Shown: positions 1 to 10,923 of the stretch, piece after piece
How positions within the stretch are numbered: the first letter of the stretch is position 1
Layout of the letters: each line of letters opens with the position of its first letter
From: Dysgonamonadaceae bacterium
Lineage (GTDB): Bacteria; Bacteroidota; Bacteroidia; Bacteroidales; Azobacteroidaceae
Assembly: GCA_031253625.1 (NCBI GenBank)
Contig: JAIRVZ010000075.1
Span: 1-64,000 of the forward strand
Length of the DNA stretch: 64,000 nt
Reading direction: 5' to 3'
Made by a program: the position numbers and the translations under genes
Notes under the pieces: generated by a model
Seen by the model: only the letters and a program-made list of their open reading frames with translations
Databases searched by the model: none
What the model was told of the DNA's origin: nothing

Positions 1-3000
1 TTCACTAATAAATCCTGCATCGGGATAATTCAATCCGATGTAACTTTTTTCCAACCGGCCTTGTATGATCTCTCTGTTGTTTAAGAATTCGTTGAATGCT
101 TGGGAATTAGTACTCGCGCCGCTACGTCTGAATGCCGATCCGATAGAAATCGTTGTCATCTCAAACGTACCGCTCAATTTTTCAGGCAAGGCTGGAAATC
201 CTTCCGGTAGAAGATAAGTTTCTTGACGGTTTGTTTGAGACATTCGAGCGTTCAAATCGATTTTCATTCCGACAATAGGCTCCAAAGTGGCTTTGAAAGT
301 AAGTGTTTCGTTCATACTAAACATCGCGGCAGCAACATTTGAGGTATCTCCCTTCAACCACTCATTTTTCGATGCTCTTTGAATATAGCTTTCATCGGTA
401 AAACCAAAAGCAAAATCGAGACCGGGAGCAGTGCCATGGTCTGTGCTCCCCTGACCGAAAGCATTACCGATATTAGGCATAAAGTTAGGCAACGTCAATC
501 CGTCGCGCCTACTGTAAGTAAATCCTACGGAACGAACCATCATGGCTCCGCGAGCGGTTACTTGTGCCACTTTATACCAAGGCAAGTCGTCTAACGGAGG
601 CAATTGAGAAATCGCCAATGTTAAACTGACACTATCTTTGTTGGTAATTTTAATGGTATTCGGGTCTACTACCTTGAAATTAACATCATACGATTTACCG
701 TCGGCCCCGCGGGCTGTTACACGTATTCGTTTATTGTTCAATTTGTGAGAAACAACGGTTACCGAATCGGCATTCAATAGTACTGTTCCCTCAAATTTTT
801 TAGTATCTCTTTTATCCGAAATCCTTTGATTATTCCGATTGCCGGTATTTCCTGCTCTTTGAGTTGTCGCCGGACGTTTCATCTTAAATTTCTCATTTGC
901 TTTTTTCAGGAAAGGCGACTTATTATAAAAATTCAACAAATTCAGGGTTACATTGTTGATAGTAAACGTTCTTTCGTTGCTGATTACATTTCCTAAGTTG
1001 ATAGCTTCATTGTCTATCGCTTCTATCTCTGCACCTCTATCCCAATTATATCTTGCATTATATGCCAAACTTCCGGTCATAAAATCCAAAATCGGAATCG
1101 ACTTGAACGGTATAGTGTAAGTTGCATTGACCGTTTGCGCATAAGACAACGGAGTACCCAAATCTCTCAAACTCATCCAAACGGTATCTTTCCATTGTTG
1201 ATATTCATCGCGGCTCGCGACATCCCTATTGGCTTGTATATTAGCCGTTTCGATACGGGCTTGTGTTCCGGTTTGTATGCTAAAATTCAAATTTTTGAGC
1301 AGATTCCACTGCAACGACATATTCCGATTCCAGAAAAAATCTTCACGGAAAGATGCATCGATCATATTTTCTCCTCCCAAATTACTTAAATCGCGCAATT
1401 GCATTTCATAATAATTTCGGGTGATTTCGGAATTGAATGTAAAGCTATTCGGAAGATAAGTCAAACTAAAATCGCGCAAAAGCTGGGTGGATTTCGATTT
1501 GTTTTTCATGTTTTTGAAAGGCGTAAACGGCTGAAAAAAAGGAGAATATCCATATCCGAATCCGATACGGGTATCTGTGTTTCTTTCATACTCGATAGCC
1601 GGATCATGTTTGTTATTTTCGGCAAAAGAATAGCTGAAATTAAAATTATCAGGATCCCAAGGCATCGGATTTTTACTTTTTATTCCGATTTTTACATTAC
1701 TGAAAGTGACACTCTTAGTTGTAACTACATCTTGAGCAAAACCTTTGATAGAATCTCTTTCTGACTTCGAATCGGCGGCATCTAACGCCTCTTTCAACAA
1801 AACATCCTGATCTAACGGATTATACTTACTACTCGTTACCTGCTCGGAATAAGTATAATACATAGGTAAGGAAACTTTGGCCTTTTCGGGAAACACTTTA
1901 CCCAGTTCGACATTGGCAGAAACATTATACTGAAAAAAATCGTCTAAACCGCGATCCATAACTCCTTGTTCGATGCTGCCAAATCCGGCAGTTTCCATTC
2001 GACCTGCAAAATTAACAGAGCCTAAATCCGATAATATCACATTCAGATTGGCGTTGCCTGCCCATCCGCCGTCTTCGTTGAAATCAGTAACACGCAATTC
2101 GTTTACCCAAACTTCTCCTGATTTGGTAGTGTTTCCATTATTTCTCACACCAATCATGATGACTTTCACATCCGAAAGAGTCGGATTACCCACTACCGTT
2201 ACTCGGTTATTGGGTTTTTGGGGATCTGCCTCGGTATAAGGAGTTTGAAAACTGACATTCGATCCCTCTTTTCGTTTTTCTTTGTTGCGTTTTAATTTCA
2301 AGTCGGTCAATACTTTAAAAGGAAAATCAAACATATTTTCTTGTGGCCAAACAGTCAACTGATCGGACATGATAAAAGAACTATAAAATGCTCCGGGAGC
2401 AAGAGGAGGAGTCAGTTTCAAAGGAATCTCGTATTCATAATAATTGTTTCTGTAGTCGGATCCCATTCGCAAAAATACCGATAATTCATTGTTTTGCAAC
2501 GGGGTATAATCGGGATCGGTATCTATCAATTCTTCCGCATGAACAAACATTTGAAGTCTGCGATACTGGCGGGTATCTAATCCGGCCGATTGGAAAACAG
2601 CACGAGCATCTCCTCCGTCCAGTTTTCTAACTCTCAACGACATGGCTTGCTCGTTTTCTTGGCGCATTTGCGTTTGTCCCGGATCAATCGTTCTGAATAC
2701 TCCCGGAGGAAGTACATAATTAACAGGTGTGCGGGTTCCGTTTTCTTCAATATTAACAACCGACATATCAATTGTTCCGGCTGTGGTAATGTAAGAATTC
2801 TGAGACAATAAATCTTGCGTGTAAGTTCTCCAACCACCGCGCACCAAGTCAAGCGATCCGAAACGAAGTACAACCGAATCTTCGAAATTGGTCATGTACA
2901 TACGCATAAAACGAATCGTTTTGAAATCTGTGATGCCATTAACTTTCCTTCCGCTTCTAAGAGGAATCTTGAATTGATACCAATTTACCTCAGTGAGAGT

Positions 3001-6000
3001 GCCGGGAGGATCTTTACGAAGCTGAACGAGAGCCGTTCTTTTGCCGATGACATAATTTTGACCTACCTCTAATTCTCTGGGATTAATTTTGACTCTATAC
3101 TCATAATATCTTTCGGTTTCATTGAGTGTATTGTCCTGATTGATGTCTTCTATATCGGGAGTAATTTTGGCCGCCGCATCAAAATTCTCTGACGAATCTT
3201 CGGAAGTTTCGGAGTTGCCTTCCGTTCCATTGAATCTTTTATAGCGATATAAAATAGATGCTTGTTCCGCGTCATAATCCGATCCGCGAAAGTGGTGAAA
3301 GTTGTCTCCTGCAGGGTCGTGAAACGGAGAAAAACGATCTTGTTCCATTCGCGTTCTAGCTTGAGGACTTAAATTAGCTTCTAGAAAGTCTTTAAGATCA
3401 GCATAAGGTCTCGTAGTTACTTTGGTTTCCGGGTCAGTGTATTCATACACAAATTCTTCCTCTGTGCTTAATCCGTTCAATCCGACGTCTTGCTTTTTTC
3501 TGTTAGCAGGATTAGGGTCGAAGGCATAAACAGTCGATGGTCTGTTTGGCACTTTTCCCCAAGTAGTATAGTCGACAGCGCTTTCATCTCCATCAACCGG
3601 CAAGCCATTTTCGAAAAATCTTTTTCCGTCTTTCAAAATATCTTCCGAAATTTCACCTAAGTTAAAATACAAATCGCCTCCTTCAGCATTCGGATTATAG
3701 ATAAACGGATCCATCATCCAAAATTCGATGTGTTCGACGTTAGCAGCTTCGAAGTCGATCTGACTTCTCTCCATTTTGCGCATAATGCCGCCCCATCTGT
3801 CTTTGGGTTTTAGTAAGGTTCCGTTGTCAAGATCATATTTTGTATCTAAATTGTAGGGGCCTCTTTCGTTGGGATAATATGCCAAGTTCAAAATCGACAA
3901 CATAGCAGGTTCGTTGTTTGGCAATTCTTTATTGGGATAAAGTTCCATTTCGGTAACTTCTCTCACATAGTGATTGGATTGTTGCTCTAAATCGTTTCTG
4001 AGATATGTCGGTGTCAGCGAATTTCGCCTACGCGTAAACATTGGGTCAATCGTGTACCATGCTAATAAAGACCTGTCATTTCCATACTCTAAATTATTCA
4101 TTAGGTTTGCTTTTTCGCGAAATTCCTTCGGATCTTCCCGTTTATCATTATCTTTATCATAAGGAGTACTGGCTAAAAACCATGCCTGCGGAGAACGTAA
4201 ATCATAAGTGATTTTAGTTCGTTCGAAGTCATCGATATAAGAAAAACTACCTCCGAATCGGCTTTCATAATGTCCGGGAATTAACTGGGCAAATTCTGCA
4301 CTGAAAGTAATCTGCGAAGGAGCCGTCAAGTCAAGGAACGGCAATTTATCGAGCATATTAGTAAGCCATTGCGATTTCTTTCTCCAGTTTGCATTGAAAC
4401 CATAAATGGTGTTATTCACAGATTCTTCTCCCATACCGGCTTTCAATGTAATAGGCATTTCTCTTAAATTCATGAGCGTTGCCCCTATATTAAAGTCAGG
4501 ATTGAATTGATATTCGAGGTTTACTCCCATCAATGTTTTTCGCTGCATACCGAATCCCGTATTGTTTTCGAGTGAAACGCTCACCGGTGCTCCCGACTCT
4601 GCAATATGTTGCGCTAAAGTAACTTTTCCGCCTACATAATCGACAGTATAATCAGAACCTTCCGTTAAAAGTCGTCCGTTTGAAGTTACACGAACAGACC
4701 CGCGAGTAACATTGTAAGTACCCAAATCAATATCACCACCGGAAGATCCGGAACCTCGATATTCCCCTTTCATGAGGAATTTATTTTTTTCTGCAATTTG
4801 CTGGGCAACCGTCAGCGTAGAATCATATAGTTCTTGAAATACATATTTATCTGCTATTTTATTCGCTGCATCTAAGTCGGTTGCCCCTTTAAGAAATTTT
4901 TCTCGTAAATGACTTCCGAAAGGCTCTATAACAGGAAAAATAATGCGGCCGGTTTGCGACGAAACTGTGAAACCTTCTACATAGTCGAAAAAACCATCCG
5001 GACGCGGATTATTTTGAATGTCCAAACGGTCTAAATTCATGACCCGGAGCAATATTTGATTGGCAATCTCACCTTCTGCAATGTAGTTAAGATACATTCC
5101 TGTCGTGTCGTTTAGATGGAGAATATCCAATTTGAACTTATCTTTTTGCAAAGAGTAAGTACCCAGAGAATAAATATTTTTCATCATCAAGTGCCAAAAA
5201 GGCATTGCGGGCGACATTGTCGTACCTTTCAATAATTTCAAATACATACACTGGCCGGGATTATTAGTGTTTTCGGTCGACAATTCTCCCACCTGATAAG
5301 CAATACCATTATATGTATATTCAAATGCCACTGCCAAAACTTCGTCGGCTTGAAGCTTGGTTTTCAAAGAGATATATCCTAATTGTCTGTTGAAAGTATA
5401 TTCCGAATCTCTTAACTTTCGGGCATTTCCTACTTTTTCGTAATCAACGCCTAATTGAAGTCCGGCATCCCCAAGAACTCGATTTACTTCGCTAATATTT
5501 CTTGCTCCGGGATACTCTTCATTTATTCTGTAGTACAAATTATTTGCATCATTAAAAGGTATTCCAGAACCTACAAGCGTTTTTTGCTTAACAAAATTTT
5601 GATTGAAGTGAGCAGTGTCATACTCTGCAAGGTCGGAAAAAGCCACAATATTACGTGACTCATCGAAATTGCTGCGGGTATTTGTTATCCAAACCTCTAC
5701 ATTACTAATCGAAACCGACGATTTGATAAAGGGAAGTGTTGACATGGCTTTATCGTAATTATCCCTGAAATAATGCGCAAGAAAAAAGTGTTGGTTTTCG
5801 TCGTAAGCATCGGCTGTAAACTCAAACGGAGTAGTTTGTACTCCTTTTTTAGAAGAAATTGTTTTGGATTGTGTTTCTTGTTGAGAAAAAATAGCACCGA
5901 CTTTCAGTTTTCCAAACTGCATTTCAGCCTTGATGCCGAAAAGAGCAGCACCTCCGCTAATCAAAGAATTGGAAGTAGTCATGCTCACATTTCCGGCCTC

Positions 6001-6798
6001 CAATAATTTCAACACTTCATCTTCTTTTCCCTGATAGGCCAATTTCAACCTTTTGGAATCAAAATCGAAAGTTGTTTTCGTGTTGTAATTCATGTCGAAA
6101 TTAACTTTATCTCCGACTTTAGCCTTCACATTGGCTTGTATCTGTTCGTCGAAATCAAACGCATACCGGCTCCTATTGAGTTCGGAGCGTGTAGGGTCGC
6201 CTGCATAAGTATGCGTGAGAGCCATTTTCAAGTCTACCGTACCGTTAGCTGTCAATTGTACACCTCCCGGTCCAAATATTTTGTCGGCCGGCCCAAGGTC
6301 GAATTTCATATCAAAGGGTGAAAAGGTTTCCTGTTTGCCTTGATTGGCGATTTCTTCAGCATTTTTCTGCCTGAAATATTCTTGAAGACTTTGTTCCAGT
6401 GTATATTGCAGATATTCTTCCCGCGTCATTTGAAAAGGAGTGGTTACTTCAATATCTCCTATTTTGGTGCGCATCAGATAAGTATCTGTGTTAGGGTCGT
6501 ATTCGAATGTCGTCTTTAAATTATCGGGAGTTCTTAAATCTATGGGATACCTTTGGGTAATATCTTCATAATCTTCCGCATATATTTTGGCTACAGGGAA
6601 TTTCATTTCCGTTTCTTTTTTCGGTGGCTCTTGCTTGGCTGCAGGAGTTTGCTGCTCCGAAAAGCTCTCAGGACTGAGTTCTACTTCGAGTGCATCAGCA
6701 CTGAACACAGAAAGATCGGCATTCAAAGACAATACTCCGAATGAAATTCCGAATATAAGAAATATAAATGTTGATATGAATTTTCTCTGATTCTTCAT
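1..6798 (-). CDS. sprA: Cell surface protein SprA/Sov (type IX secretion outer-membrane translocon component), 3' end outside window
   Basis: Reverse-strand translation from ATG at 6796-6798 ([30 protein letters not shown]...) reads open to the window edge. Segments such as ...NNTGFGMQRKTLMGVNLEYQFNPDFNIGATLMNLREMPITLKAGMGEESVNNTIYGFNANWR... and ...FSAEFAQLIPGHYE... look like SprA. Absent from the ORF track because no stop lies in the window. Confidence 0.93.
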   Translation of the reverse strand, partial: MKNQRKFISTFIFLIFGISFGVLSLNADLSVFSADALEVELSPESFSEQQTPAAKQEPPKKETEMKFPVAKIYAEDYEDITQRYPIDLRTPDNLKTTFEYDPNTDTYLMRTKIGDIEVTTPFQMTREEYLQYTLEQSLQEYFRQKNAEEIANQGKQETFSPFDMKFDLGPADKIFGPGGVQLTANGTVDLKMALTHTYAGDPTRSELNRSRYAFDFDEQIQANVKAKVGDKVNFDMNYNTKTTFDFDSKRLKLAYQGKEDEVLKLLEAGNVSMTTSNSLISGGAALFGIKAEMQFGKLKVGAIFSQQETQSKTISSKKGVQTTPFEFTADAYDENQHFFLAHYFRDNYDKAMSTLPFIKSSVSISNVEVWITNTRSNFDESRNIVAFSDLAEYDTAHFNQNFVKQKTLVGSGIPFNDANNLYYRINEEYPGARNISEVNRVLGDAGLQLGVDYEKVGNARKLRDSEYTFNRQLGYISLKTKLQADEVLAVAFEYTYNGIAYQVGELSTENTNNPGQCMYLKLLKGTTMSPAMPFWHLMMKNIYSLGTYSLQKDKFKLDILHLNDTTGMYLNYIAEGEIANQILLRVMNLDRLDIQNNPRPDGFFDYVEGFTVSSQTGRIIFPVIEPFGSHLREKFLKGATDLDAANKIADKYVFQELYDSTLTVAQQIAEKNKFLMKGEYRGSGSSGGDIDLGTYNVTRGSVRVTSNGRLLTEGSDYTVDYVGGKVTLAQHIAESGAPVSVSLENNTGFGMQRKTLMGVNLEYQFNPDFNIGATLMNLREMPITLKAGMGEESVNNTIYGFNANWRKKSQWLTNMLDKLPFLDLTAPSQITFSAEFAQLIPGHYESRFGGSFSYIDDFERTKITYDLRSPQAWFLASTPYDKDNDKREDPKEFREKANLMNNLEYGNDRSLLAWYTIDPMFTRRRNSLTPTYLRNDLEQQSNHYVREVTEMELYPNKELPNNEPAMLSILNLAYYPNERGPYNLDTKYDLDNGTLLKPKDRWGGIMRKMERSQIDFEAANVEHIEFWMMDPFIYNPNAEGGDLYFNLGEISEDILKDGKRFFENGLPVDGDESAVDYTTWGKVPNRPSTVYAFDPNPANRKKQDVGLNGLSTEEEFVYEYTDPETKVTTRPYADLKDFLEANLSPQARTRMEQDRFSPFHDPAGDNFHHFRGSDYDAEQASILYRYKRFNGTEGNSETSEDSSENFDAAAKITPDIEDINQDNTLNETERYYEYRVKINPRELEVGQNYVIGKRTALVQLRKDPPGTLTEVNWYQFKIPLRSGRKVNGITDFKTIRFMRMYMTNFEDSVVLRFGSLDLVRGGWRTYTQDLLSQNSYITTAGTIDMSVVNIEENGTRTPVNYVLPPGVFRTIDPGQTQMRQENEQAMSLRVRKLDGGDARAVFQSAGLDTRQYRRLQMFVHAEELIDTDPDYTPLQNNELSVFLRMGSDYRNNYYEYEIPLKLTPPLAPGAFYSSFIMSDQLTVWPQENMFDFPFKVLTDLKLKRNKEKRKEGSNVSFQTPYTEADPQKPNNRVTVVGNPTLSDVKVIMIGVRNNGNTTKSGEVWVNELRVTDFNEDGGWAGNANLNVILSDLGSVNFAGRMETAGFGSIEQGVMDRGLDDFFQYNVSANVELGKVFPEKAKVSLPMYYTYSEQVTSSKYNPLDQDVLLKEALDAADSKSERDSIKGFAQDVVTTKSVTFSNVKIGIKSKNPMPWDPDNFNFSYSFAENNKHDPAIEYERNTDTRIGFGYGYSPFFQPFTPFKNMKNKSKSTQLLRDFSLTYLPNSFTFNSEITRNYYEMQLRDLSNLGGENMIDASFREDFFWNRNMSLQWNLLKNLNFSIQTGTQARIETANIQANRDVASRDEYQQWKDTVWMSLRDLGTPLSYAQTVNATYTIPFKSIPILDFMTGSLAYNARYNWDRGAEIEAIDNEAINLGNVISNERTFTINNVTLNLLNFYNKSPFLKKANEKFKMKRPATTQRAGNTGNRNNQRISDKRDTKKFEGTVLLNADSVTVVSHKLNNKRIRVTARGADGKSYDVNFKVVDPNTIKITNKDSVSLTLAISQLPPLDDLPWYKVAQVTARGAMMVRSVGFTYSRRDGLTLPNFMPNIGNAFGQGSTDHGTAPGLDFAFGFTDESYIQRASKNEWLKGDTSNVAAAMFSMNETLTFKATLEPIVGMKIDLNARMSQTNRQETYLLPEGFPALPEKLSGTFEMTTISIGSAFRRSGASTNSQAFNEFLNNREIIQGRLEKSYIGLNYPDAGFISE

Positions 6799-7385
6799 TA
6801 AAGCATTTTTAATGCCATTTTAATCATTTCTTCCACGGTCGACAAAGGTTTATCTTTGACTATTTTGGAAATTACTTTCTGAGATGCAGCCTGATTGAAA
6901 CCCAACATCATCAACGCTGAAATGGCTTCGTTGGCTGCTTGATTCATCGGCATAGCGATTTTTTCACCACCAATAATATCTTCCGGCAATTTAATTTTGT
7001 CTTTCAAATCAATAATAATTCTTTCGGCTGTTTTGGCACCGATTCCTTTTACTGTTTTCAAAACATTAGAGTTACCTGAAGAAATCACAGTTTCCAATTC
7101 CGATACGGTCAAGGAAGACAATATCATTCGTGCCGTATTCGCTCCGACACCCGAAACACTTATTAAATGAAGGAACAAACTGCGTTCGCGCTGTTCCGTA
7201 AAACCAAATAATAAATGCGCATCTTCCCGTATGGCCTCATATACATACAATTTCGCCGCTTTCTTTTCCGAAAGCGTACTATAAGTATTCAACGAAATAT
7301 GGATAGCATATCCTAATCCGTTGACTTCCAATACCACAGAGGCAGGATTGAGTTCAACAATTTCGCCCTTGATAAAATCTAACAT
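6798..7385 (-). CDS. ruvA: Holliday junction branch migration protein RuvA
   Basis: [31 protein letters not shown]...[19 protein letters not shown]...[19 protein letters not shown] domain plus HhH motifs. Internal Met at 7385 is the likely start (ORF track begins at 7406). Confidence 0.96.
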   Translation of the reverse strand: MLDFIKGEIVELNPASVVLEVNGLGYAIHISLNTYSTLSEKKAAKLYVYEAIREDAHLLFGFTEQRERSLFLHLISVSGVGANTARMILSSLTVSELETVISSGNSNVLKTVKGIGAKTAERIIIDLKDKIKLPEDIIGGEKIAMPMNQAANEAISALMMLGFNQAASQKVISKIVKDKPLSTVEEMIKMALKML

Positions 7386-7527
7386 ACAGCTATAAGTTGA
7401 GTACAAAAATAATAACGAAAGAAAAGTAAAAAAATTGCAAATTTGGTCAAAGCCGATAGCATAGAATATGTAAATTTTTATGTATTATATATTTATTTAG
7501 AAAAAATATTGATTTTTAACAAATATA

Positions 7528-7559
7528 TTTGTATATTGTAAAAATATACAGTAACTTTG
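7528..7559 (+). promoter_or_regulatory. Bacteroidota-type promoter (TTTG-N20-TAACTTTG)
   Basis: TTTG 7528-7531, 20-nt spacer, TAACTTTG 7552-7559, upstream of the 7602 ORF; fits the TTTG/TAnnTTTG consensus. Confidence 0.6.
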
Positions 7560-7601
7560 CTCACTTTTTAACGATTTATCACACACTAAAGTTTTATCAT
7601 T

Positions 7602-7883
7602 ATGGCTAGGCACACGTCATTCGCTTATCAAAAGAGCTTATTGGAGGATTTATTAAAAAGACTTTCGGATCTTGAACAAGATTTGAAGTTGCTCTCGCAA
7701 AGGTATGAAGGTCACATTTGTTCTTTGTATGAAAACCAAGGGTTAATGGAAGAGGTTTTTGTTGATTATGACAAATTGTATTTGAAACCTATGAAACAAT
7801 CCTTATCCGATTTGTCCGAACGGATTCTCTCTCAGGATATTCCTTACATTGAGAAGGAAATTGATTACCTGTGTTCTCGTTGA
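7602..7883 (+). CDS. Hypothetical protein, 93 aa, predicted coiled-coil/helical
   Basis: ORF with ATG, consensus promoter upstream, followed closely by the HU-domain gene on the same strand. Confidence 0.6.
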   Translation: MARHTSFAYQKSLLEDLLKRLSDLEQDLKLLSQRYEGHICSLYENQGLMEEVFVDYDKLYLKPMKQSLSDLSERILSQDIPYIEKEIDYLCSR

Positions 7884-7914
7884 TTGAGATTTTTCACTCT
7901 AATATTTAGAACTA

Positions 7915-8832
7915 ATGAATAATAACGCGCATATTGTTCAATATTTGTCTGAAAAAACTCGTTGGCCTCTACCAACAACAGAGACAATATTTGATACGTT
8001 AACGCATCTCATGGTAAAGGAGCTTTCTGCCGGGAATGACTTGCAGCTTTCCGGTTTTGGGCAATTGGAGGTGAAAAATTTATCCGGGCGCAAAACAGTA
8101 ATTTTCAAATCATCTGTTGAATCTATTTCAACATTGAAAGATCCGGATTATTTAGAGAATGAGATCAGAGTATCGTTGAACGAAGAAGAACGCAAACTCT
8201 CTACCGAATTTACGACAGAAATATTTTTCAATTTGGAACTATTACTTATTGAGAAGAGAACCGTGAGTTTTGGTGCATTAGGTGCTTTCTTGTATCAGAT
8301 AAGAGAAGGTGCCGGTGCAAAAATAACATTTATGCCTTCATCTTTTCTTCGTTCAGAGTTGAATAAAAACAGTTTGGGTCAACAACAAACTGAACGCCCT
8401 TCAGAAAAACCTATTGAACCGGTTCGAGAAGAAGTTAAGTCGATTCAGGAAGAAATTAAACCTATTCAGGAAAATACAGAACCTGTTCAAGAAAACATTG
8501 AACCGGCTCAGGAAAATATAGAACCGATTCAGGAAGATTTAGAAAAAAAGGACGTAGAAGAAGTTGACGATGATCAGCAGGAACTCCAAATATCAAATGA
8601 AGCAAATTCGACAGGAAAAAGGAAAGAACCTAAAAAGAAAAGAAAAAAATGGTTCGGTTTCAAGATGTTTGGGTACACATTGTTGATTCTAATTATTTTG
8701 GTCGGCTTAGTTTTTGTAGCCTATCGATATTTCCCTGAATATATCCCTGAGTTTGTTAAACAATATCTCCCCGAATCTTTAGAACAATCAGTAGTAGACC
8801 CTTTGGTAGCATTGTGGTCAAAATATTTCTAA
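7915..8832 (+). CDS. HU-like DNA-binding domain protein with E/Q/P-rich linker and C-terminal TM segment
   Basis: N-terminal HU-like regions (...ELSAGNDLQLSGFGQLEVKNLSGRKTVIFKSS), linker repeats EPxQE(N/D), TM segment WFGFKMFGYTLLILIILVGLVFVAYRYF. Confidence 0.7.
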   Translation: MNNNAHIVQYLSEKTRWPLPTTETIFDTLTHLMVKELSAGNDLQLSGFGQLEVKNLSGRKTVIFKSSVESISTLKDPDYLENEIRVSLNEEERKLSTEFTTEIFFNLELLLIEKRTVSFGALGAFLYQIREGAGAKITFMPSSFLRSELNKNSLGQQQTERPSEKPIEPVREEVKSIQEEIKPIQENTEPVQENIEPAQENIEPIQEDLEKKDVEEVDDDQQELQISNEANSTGKRKEPKKKRKKWFGFKMFGYTLLILIILVGLVFVAYRYFPEYIPEFVKQYLPESLEQSVVDPLVALWSKYF

Positions 8833-8867
8833 AGACTTTTAAGCATCATATGCTTTGTTTGTAATAT

Positions 8868-8908
8868 CATCTTTTCCGCTCACGTCTCCATGTGAGCGGA
8901 AGAGATGA
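8868..8908. terminator. Hairpin terminator after the HU-domain gene
   Basis: tcatcttttccgctcac ... gtgagcggaagagatga, 17-bp arms with one G-T mismatch, 7-nt loop, followed by TTTT. Confidence 0.65.
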
Positions 8909-8944
8909 TTTTAACCATATAAATCCTGTAAAATTTTTAAATAG

Positions 8945-8976
8945 TTTGCCCAAAACGAAAAATAAGCCTAACTTTG
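8945..8976 (+). promoter_or_regulatory. Bacteroidota-type promoter upstream of the NagB-like gene
   Basis: TTTG 8945-8948, N20, TAACTTTG 8969-8976; ATG at 8999. Confidence 0.65.
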
Positions 8977-8998
8977 TAGGTGTTGAATCTTGTCGAAA

Positions 8999-10918
8999 AT
9001 GGAAAATTTTGAAAAACGTTGGGAAAATTTGCCGGTTTCTATTTTTAATGACGTGGAAACCGCGTCTGATTTGGTAGCAAAAAGAGTTGCTCAACTAATT
9101 AGAGAAAAAGCCATCAAAGGTGAAAATTGTGTATTGGGATTGATTGCAGGCTCTACCGCTGTAGGTGTGTATGAAAAACTTGTCGAAATGCACAAAGAAG
9201 GAAACCTGAGTTTCAAAAATGTAATCGCATTTAATATTGATGAATATTATCCTTTGGGAAAAACGGGACTGCAAAGCCATTACAGGTATATGTATGAATA
9301 CTTGTTTAACGATGTAGATATTCTTCCTGAAAATATCCATTTGATTCCGGGTGATTTGACAAAAGTGGAAATTGACGTTTTTTGCAGAGAATATGAAAAT
9401 AAAATAAAAGAAGTAGGAGGGATTGATTTTCAGCTACTTAGCTTGGATGGCAGAGGGCAAATCGGAGCCAACGAGCCGGGTTCCATATTCAATTCCCGAA
9501 CTCGTCTGATAACGCTCGACTATAGTACCCGCATGGCCGCAGCCAGTAATTTCTTTGGAGAAGAAAATGTGCCCGGCTATTGCATTACAATGGGATTAGA
9601 CACCATTATGCAAGCACGGCACATCATCGTAATGGCATGGGGAGAAGGCAAAGCCAGCGTCATCAAAAAAGTGATTGAAGGCAATGTAACCGAAATGGTT
9701 CCGGCCTCAATTCTTCAACGACACAATAATGTCAGCATTATATTGGATGCTGCTTCTTCGTCCGAATTAACCCGTATCAAAACGCCTTGGCTTATCGGAA
9801 CTGTTAAATGGAGCGATAAAATGATTCGCAGAGCAGTATTTTGGCTGTGTAAAAAATTAGATAAACCCATCCTCAAATTAACGGAAAGAGATTATAATGA
9901 TAATGGGATTGGCGATTTGGTTTCTCAACATGGGCCTGCCAATAAAATCAACATCAAGGTATTCAATGATTTACAACATACAATCACCGGATGGCCGGGC
10001 GGAAAACCTAATGCCGACGACATAACTCGTCCTGAACGTGCGACACCGTTTCCGAAACGTTGTGTAGTTTTCAGTCCTCACCCCGACGACGATGTAATTT
10101 CGATGGGAGGTACGCTTGCCCGCTTGTCCGAACATGGACACGAAGTTCATGTAGCATATCAGGTTTCAGGTAATATTGCCGTTTTTGATGACGAAGTTAC
10201 TCGTTTCCTCGATTTTGTACGCGATGTTGCGCCTCTTTATGGATTTGATGAGAAGAAAGCCAACGAGGCATTTTATCAGACAGTTGATTTCTTCGAAAAG
10301 AAGAAACCCGGTCAAGTCGATTTGCGCCAAATTGCAGAATGTAAAGGTGCTATCAGACGAGGCGAGGCTAAATCGGCATGTCGTTATTTAGGAATACCCG
10401 AAAGCCATATTCATTTTTTGGACCTGCCCTTTTACGAAACAGGTTCGGTAAAAAAGAAACCGATAGGCAAAGAAGATATTCAGATAATTGCCGATTTGTT
10501 GAAAAAAATCAAACCGCATCAAATCTTTGCGGCAGGCGATTTATCCGACCCGCACGGTACGCACCGGGTTTGCTTTATCGCCATTTTGGAGGCATTGAAA
10601 CAATTGAAAGACGAAGATTGGGTCGATGATTGCAATATGTGGTTGTATCGTGGAGCTTGGCAAGAATGGGATGTGTCTGAAGTAAATATGGCTGTGCCGT
10701 TGAGTCCGGAAGAAAGCCGTATCAAACGCATGGCGATTTTCAAACATCAATCGCAGAAAGACCGTCCGTTGTTTCCGGGAACAGATCCGCGCGAATTTTG
10801 GCAGCGTGCCGAAGAACGTAATATGGCTACTGCGGTTATGTACGACAAGTTAGGCATGGCAGAATATCAGGCAATCGAATTGTTTGTAAAATATAATTTT
10901 GAAAATGATTGGACATAA
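8999..10918 (+). CDS. NagB-like (glucosamine-6-phosphate deaminase family) domain fused to PIG-L/LmbE-type deacetylase domain
   Basis: N-terminal isomerase fold (...GLIAGSTAVGVYEKL...LSLDGRGQIGANEPGS...); C-terminal PIG-L motifs SPHPDDDVISMGGTLARL and SDPHGTHR. ATG at 8999 preferred over TTG at 8990. Confidence 0.85.
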   Translation: MENFEKRWENLPVSIFNDVETASDLVAKRVAQLIREKAIKGENCVLGLIAGSTAVGVYEKLVEMHKEGNLSFKNVIAFNIDEYYPLGKTGLQSHYRYMYEYLFNDVDILPENIHLIPGDLTKVEIDVFCREYENKIKEVGGIDFQLLSLDGRGQIGANEPGSIFNSRTRLITLDYSTRMAAASNFFGEENVPGYCITMGLDTIMQARHIIVMAWGEGKASVIKKVIEGNVTEMVPASILQRHNNVSIILDAASSSELTRIKTPWLIGTVKWSDKMIRRAVFWLCKKLDKPILKLTERDYNDNGIGDLVSQHGPANKINIKVFNDLQHTITGWPGGKPNADDITRPERATPFPKRCVVFSPHPDDDVISMGGTLARLSEHGHEVHVAYQVSGNIAVFDDEVTRFLDFVRDVAPLYGFDEKKANEAFYQTVDFFEKKKPGQVDLRQIAECKGAIRRGEAKSACRYLGIPESHIHFLDLPFYETGSVKKKPIGKEDIQIIADLLKKIKPHQIFAAGDLSDPHGTHRVCFIAILEALKQLKDEDWVDDCNMWLYRGAWQEWDVSEVNMAVPLSPEESRIKRMAIFKHQSQKDRPLFPGTDPREFWQRAEERNMATAVMYDKLGMAEYQAIELFVKYNFENDWT

Positions 10919-10923
10919 TAACC

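Noticed and set aside
379-6744. Numerous ORFs of 60-121 aa between 379 and 6744 in the ORF track
   Set aside because: They lie antisense or out of frame to the continuous minus-strand sprA reading frame and have no family features of their own.
8400-8550. Possible tandem repeat array (CRISPR-like) in the HU-domain gene
   Set aside because: The repetition is imperfect EPxQEN-type coding repeats in one reading frame, not spaced identical repeats; no CRISPR array or cas genes were seen anywhere.
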